64,000 nt of DNA from Reticulitermes speratus (lineage: Eukaryota; Arthropoda; Insecta; Blattodea; Rhinotermitidae). A model generated the notes under the pieces. The model ran no database searches. It saw nothing but the letters and a program-made list of their open reading frames with translations, and was not told the origin of the DNA. Shown in pieces: positions 63,950-64,000 of the stretch (positions are counted from its first letter, which is position 1; every line of letters starts with the position of its first letter). The stretch covers positions 3,354,501-3,418,500 of the forward strand of contig JAJKFL010000011.1 in the NCBI GenBank assembly GCA_021186555.1, in the 5' to 3' direction. A program made the translations under genes and the position numbers.

Positions 63950-64000
63950 TTGTTCCGACGTTTCGGAGAAACGTACTGCCTCCATTTCATGGTTACTGAA
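63950..64000 (-). ncRNA. Hammerhead-like motif at window end, degenerate
   Basis: The minus strand shows ATGAAAT, GGAG, a loop, CTCC, GAAACGTCGGAAC. Stem II and GAAACGTC are intact; CTGANGA is not. It has the same 'gttccgacgttt' flank as 63370 but in the same orientation, so the two may be direct copies. Confidence 0.45.

Larger units (their letters stand above)
63146..64000. other. Unassigned stretch with hammerhead-like motifs
   Basis: Apart from the two motifs listed separately there is a 93-codon minus frame (63523-63804) without a domain. The window ends inside the second motif. Confidence 0.4.

Overview
This window looks like non-coding, AT-rich nuclear DNA from a large arthropod genome, most likely an insect. 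That is an inference from the repeat types: tRNA-derived SINEs with target-site duplications, 3'-end fragments of non-LTR retrotransposons, mariner/Tc1-type remnants, hAT-, Harbinger- and Tigger-like MITEs, and antisense frames of an interspersed repeat. A cockroach- or termite-like genome would fit, but nothing here fixes the species. I see no convincing host gene exon, no rRNA and no independent tRNA gene. The only recognisable protein remains are transposon-derived (reverse transcriptase C-termini and the C-terminal third of mariner-type transposases), and all are truncated or frameshifted.

Layout. 0-7 kb: SINEs, two LINE 3' ends, a 114-bp tandem array (3041-3928) and a fold-back element (5806-6385). 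7-16 kb: hAT-like and Harbinger-like MITEs, a pyrimidine-rich tract, a mariner MITE, a 143-bp tandem array (12662-13798), and a duplicated SINE pair (14440-15049). 16-23 kb: a mariner-type deletion derivative (16938-17549) and a 66-bp two-variant array (18303-19551). 23-26 kb: the least repetitive part, with one small cysteine-rich ORF of unknown status. 26-33 kb: SINEs, three LINE fragments and four fold-back elements, one nested in a LINE. 33-49 kb: SINEs, a recurrent ~530-bp repeat ('H'), a LINE with its middle missing, a second mariner derivative and more fold-back elements. 49-64 kb: three more H copies, a hAT-like MITE with a perfect 8-bp TSD, an 832-bp fold-back element with an 11-bp TSD, a 34-bp satellite (60427-60764), a mariner MITE and a Tigger-like MITE.

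The most interesting signal is a dispersed set of short elements carrying a hammerhead-ribozyme-like core: CTGANGA, a short hairpin, then GAAAC inside the palindrome ACATGT, ACATATGT or ACGT. At least ten recognisable copies lie in 64 kb, many in inverted pairs. The hairpin changes sequence between copies but keeps its pairing. Three loci have 11-13 bp target-site duplications with related arms inside, and a fourth insertion carrying only the shared terminal motif has a 12-bp duplication. Hammerhead ribozymes are known in the LTR-like repeats of Penelope-like retroelements, so I infer that these are non-autonomous relatives of such elements.

The elements act together only as a mobile-DNA community: SINEs with LINE-type 5' truncation and TSDs, MITEs sharing inverted repeats with a decayed mariner, and fold-back elements inserted into older LINE and H copies.
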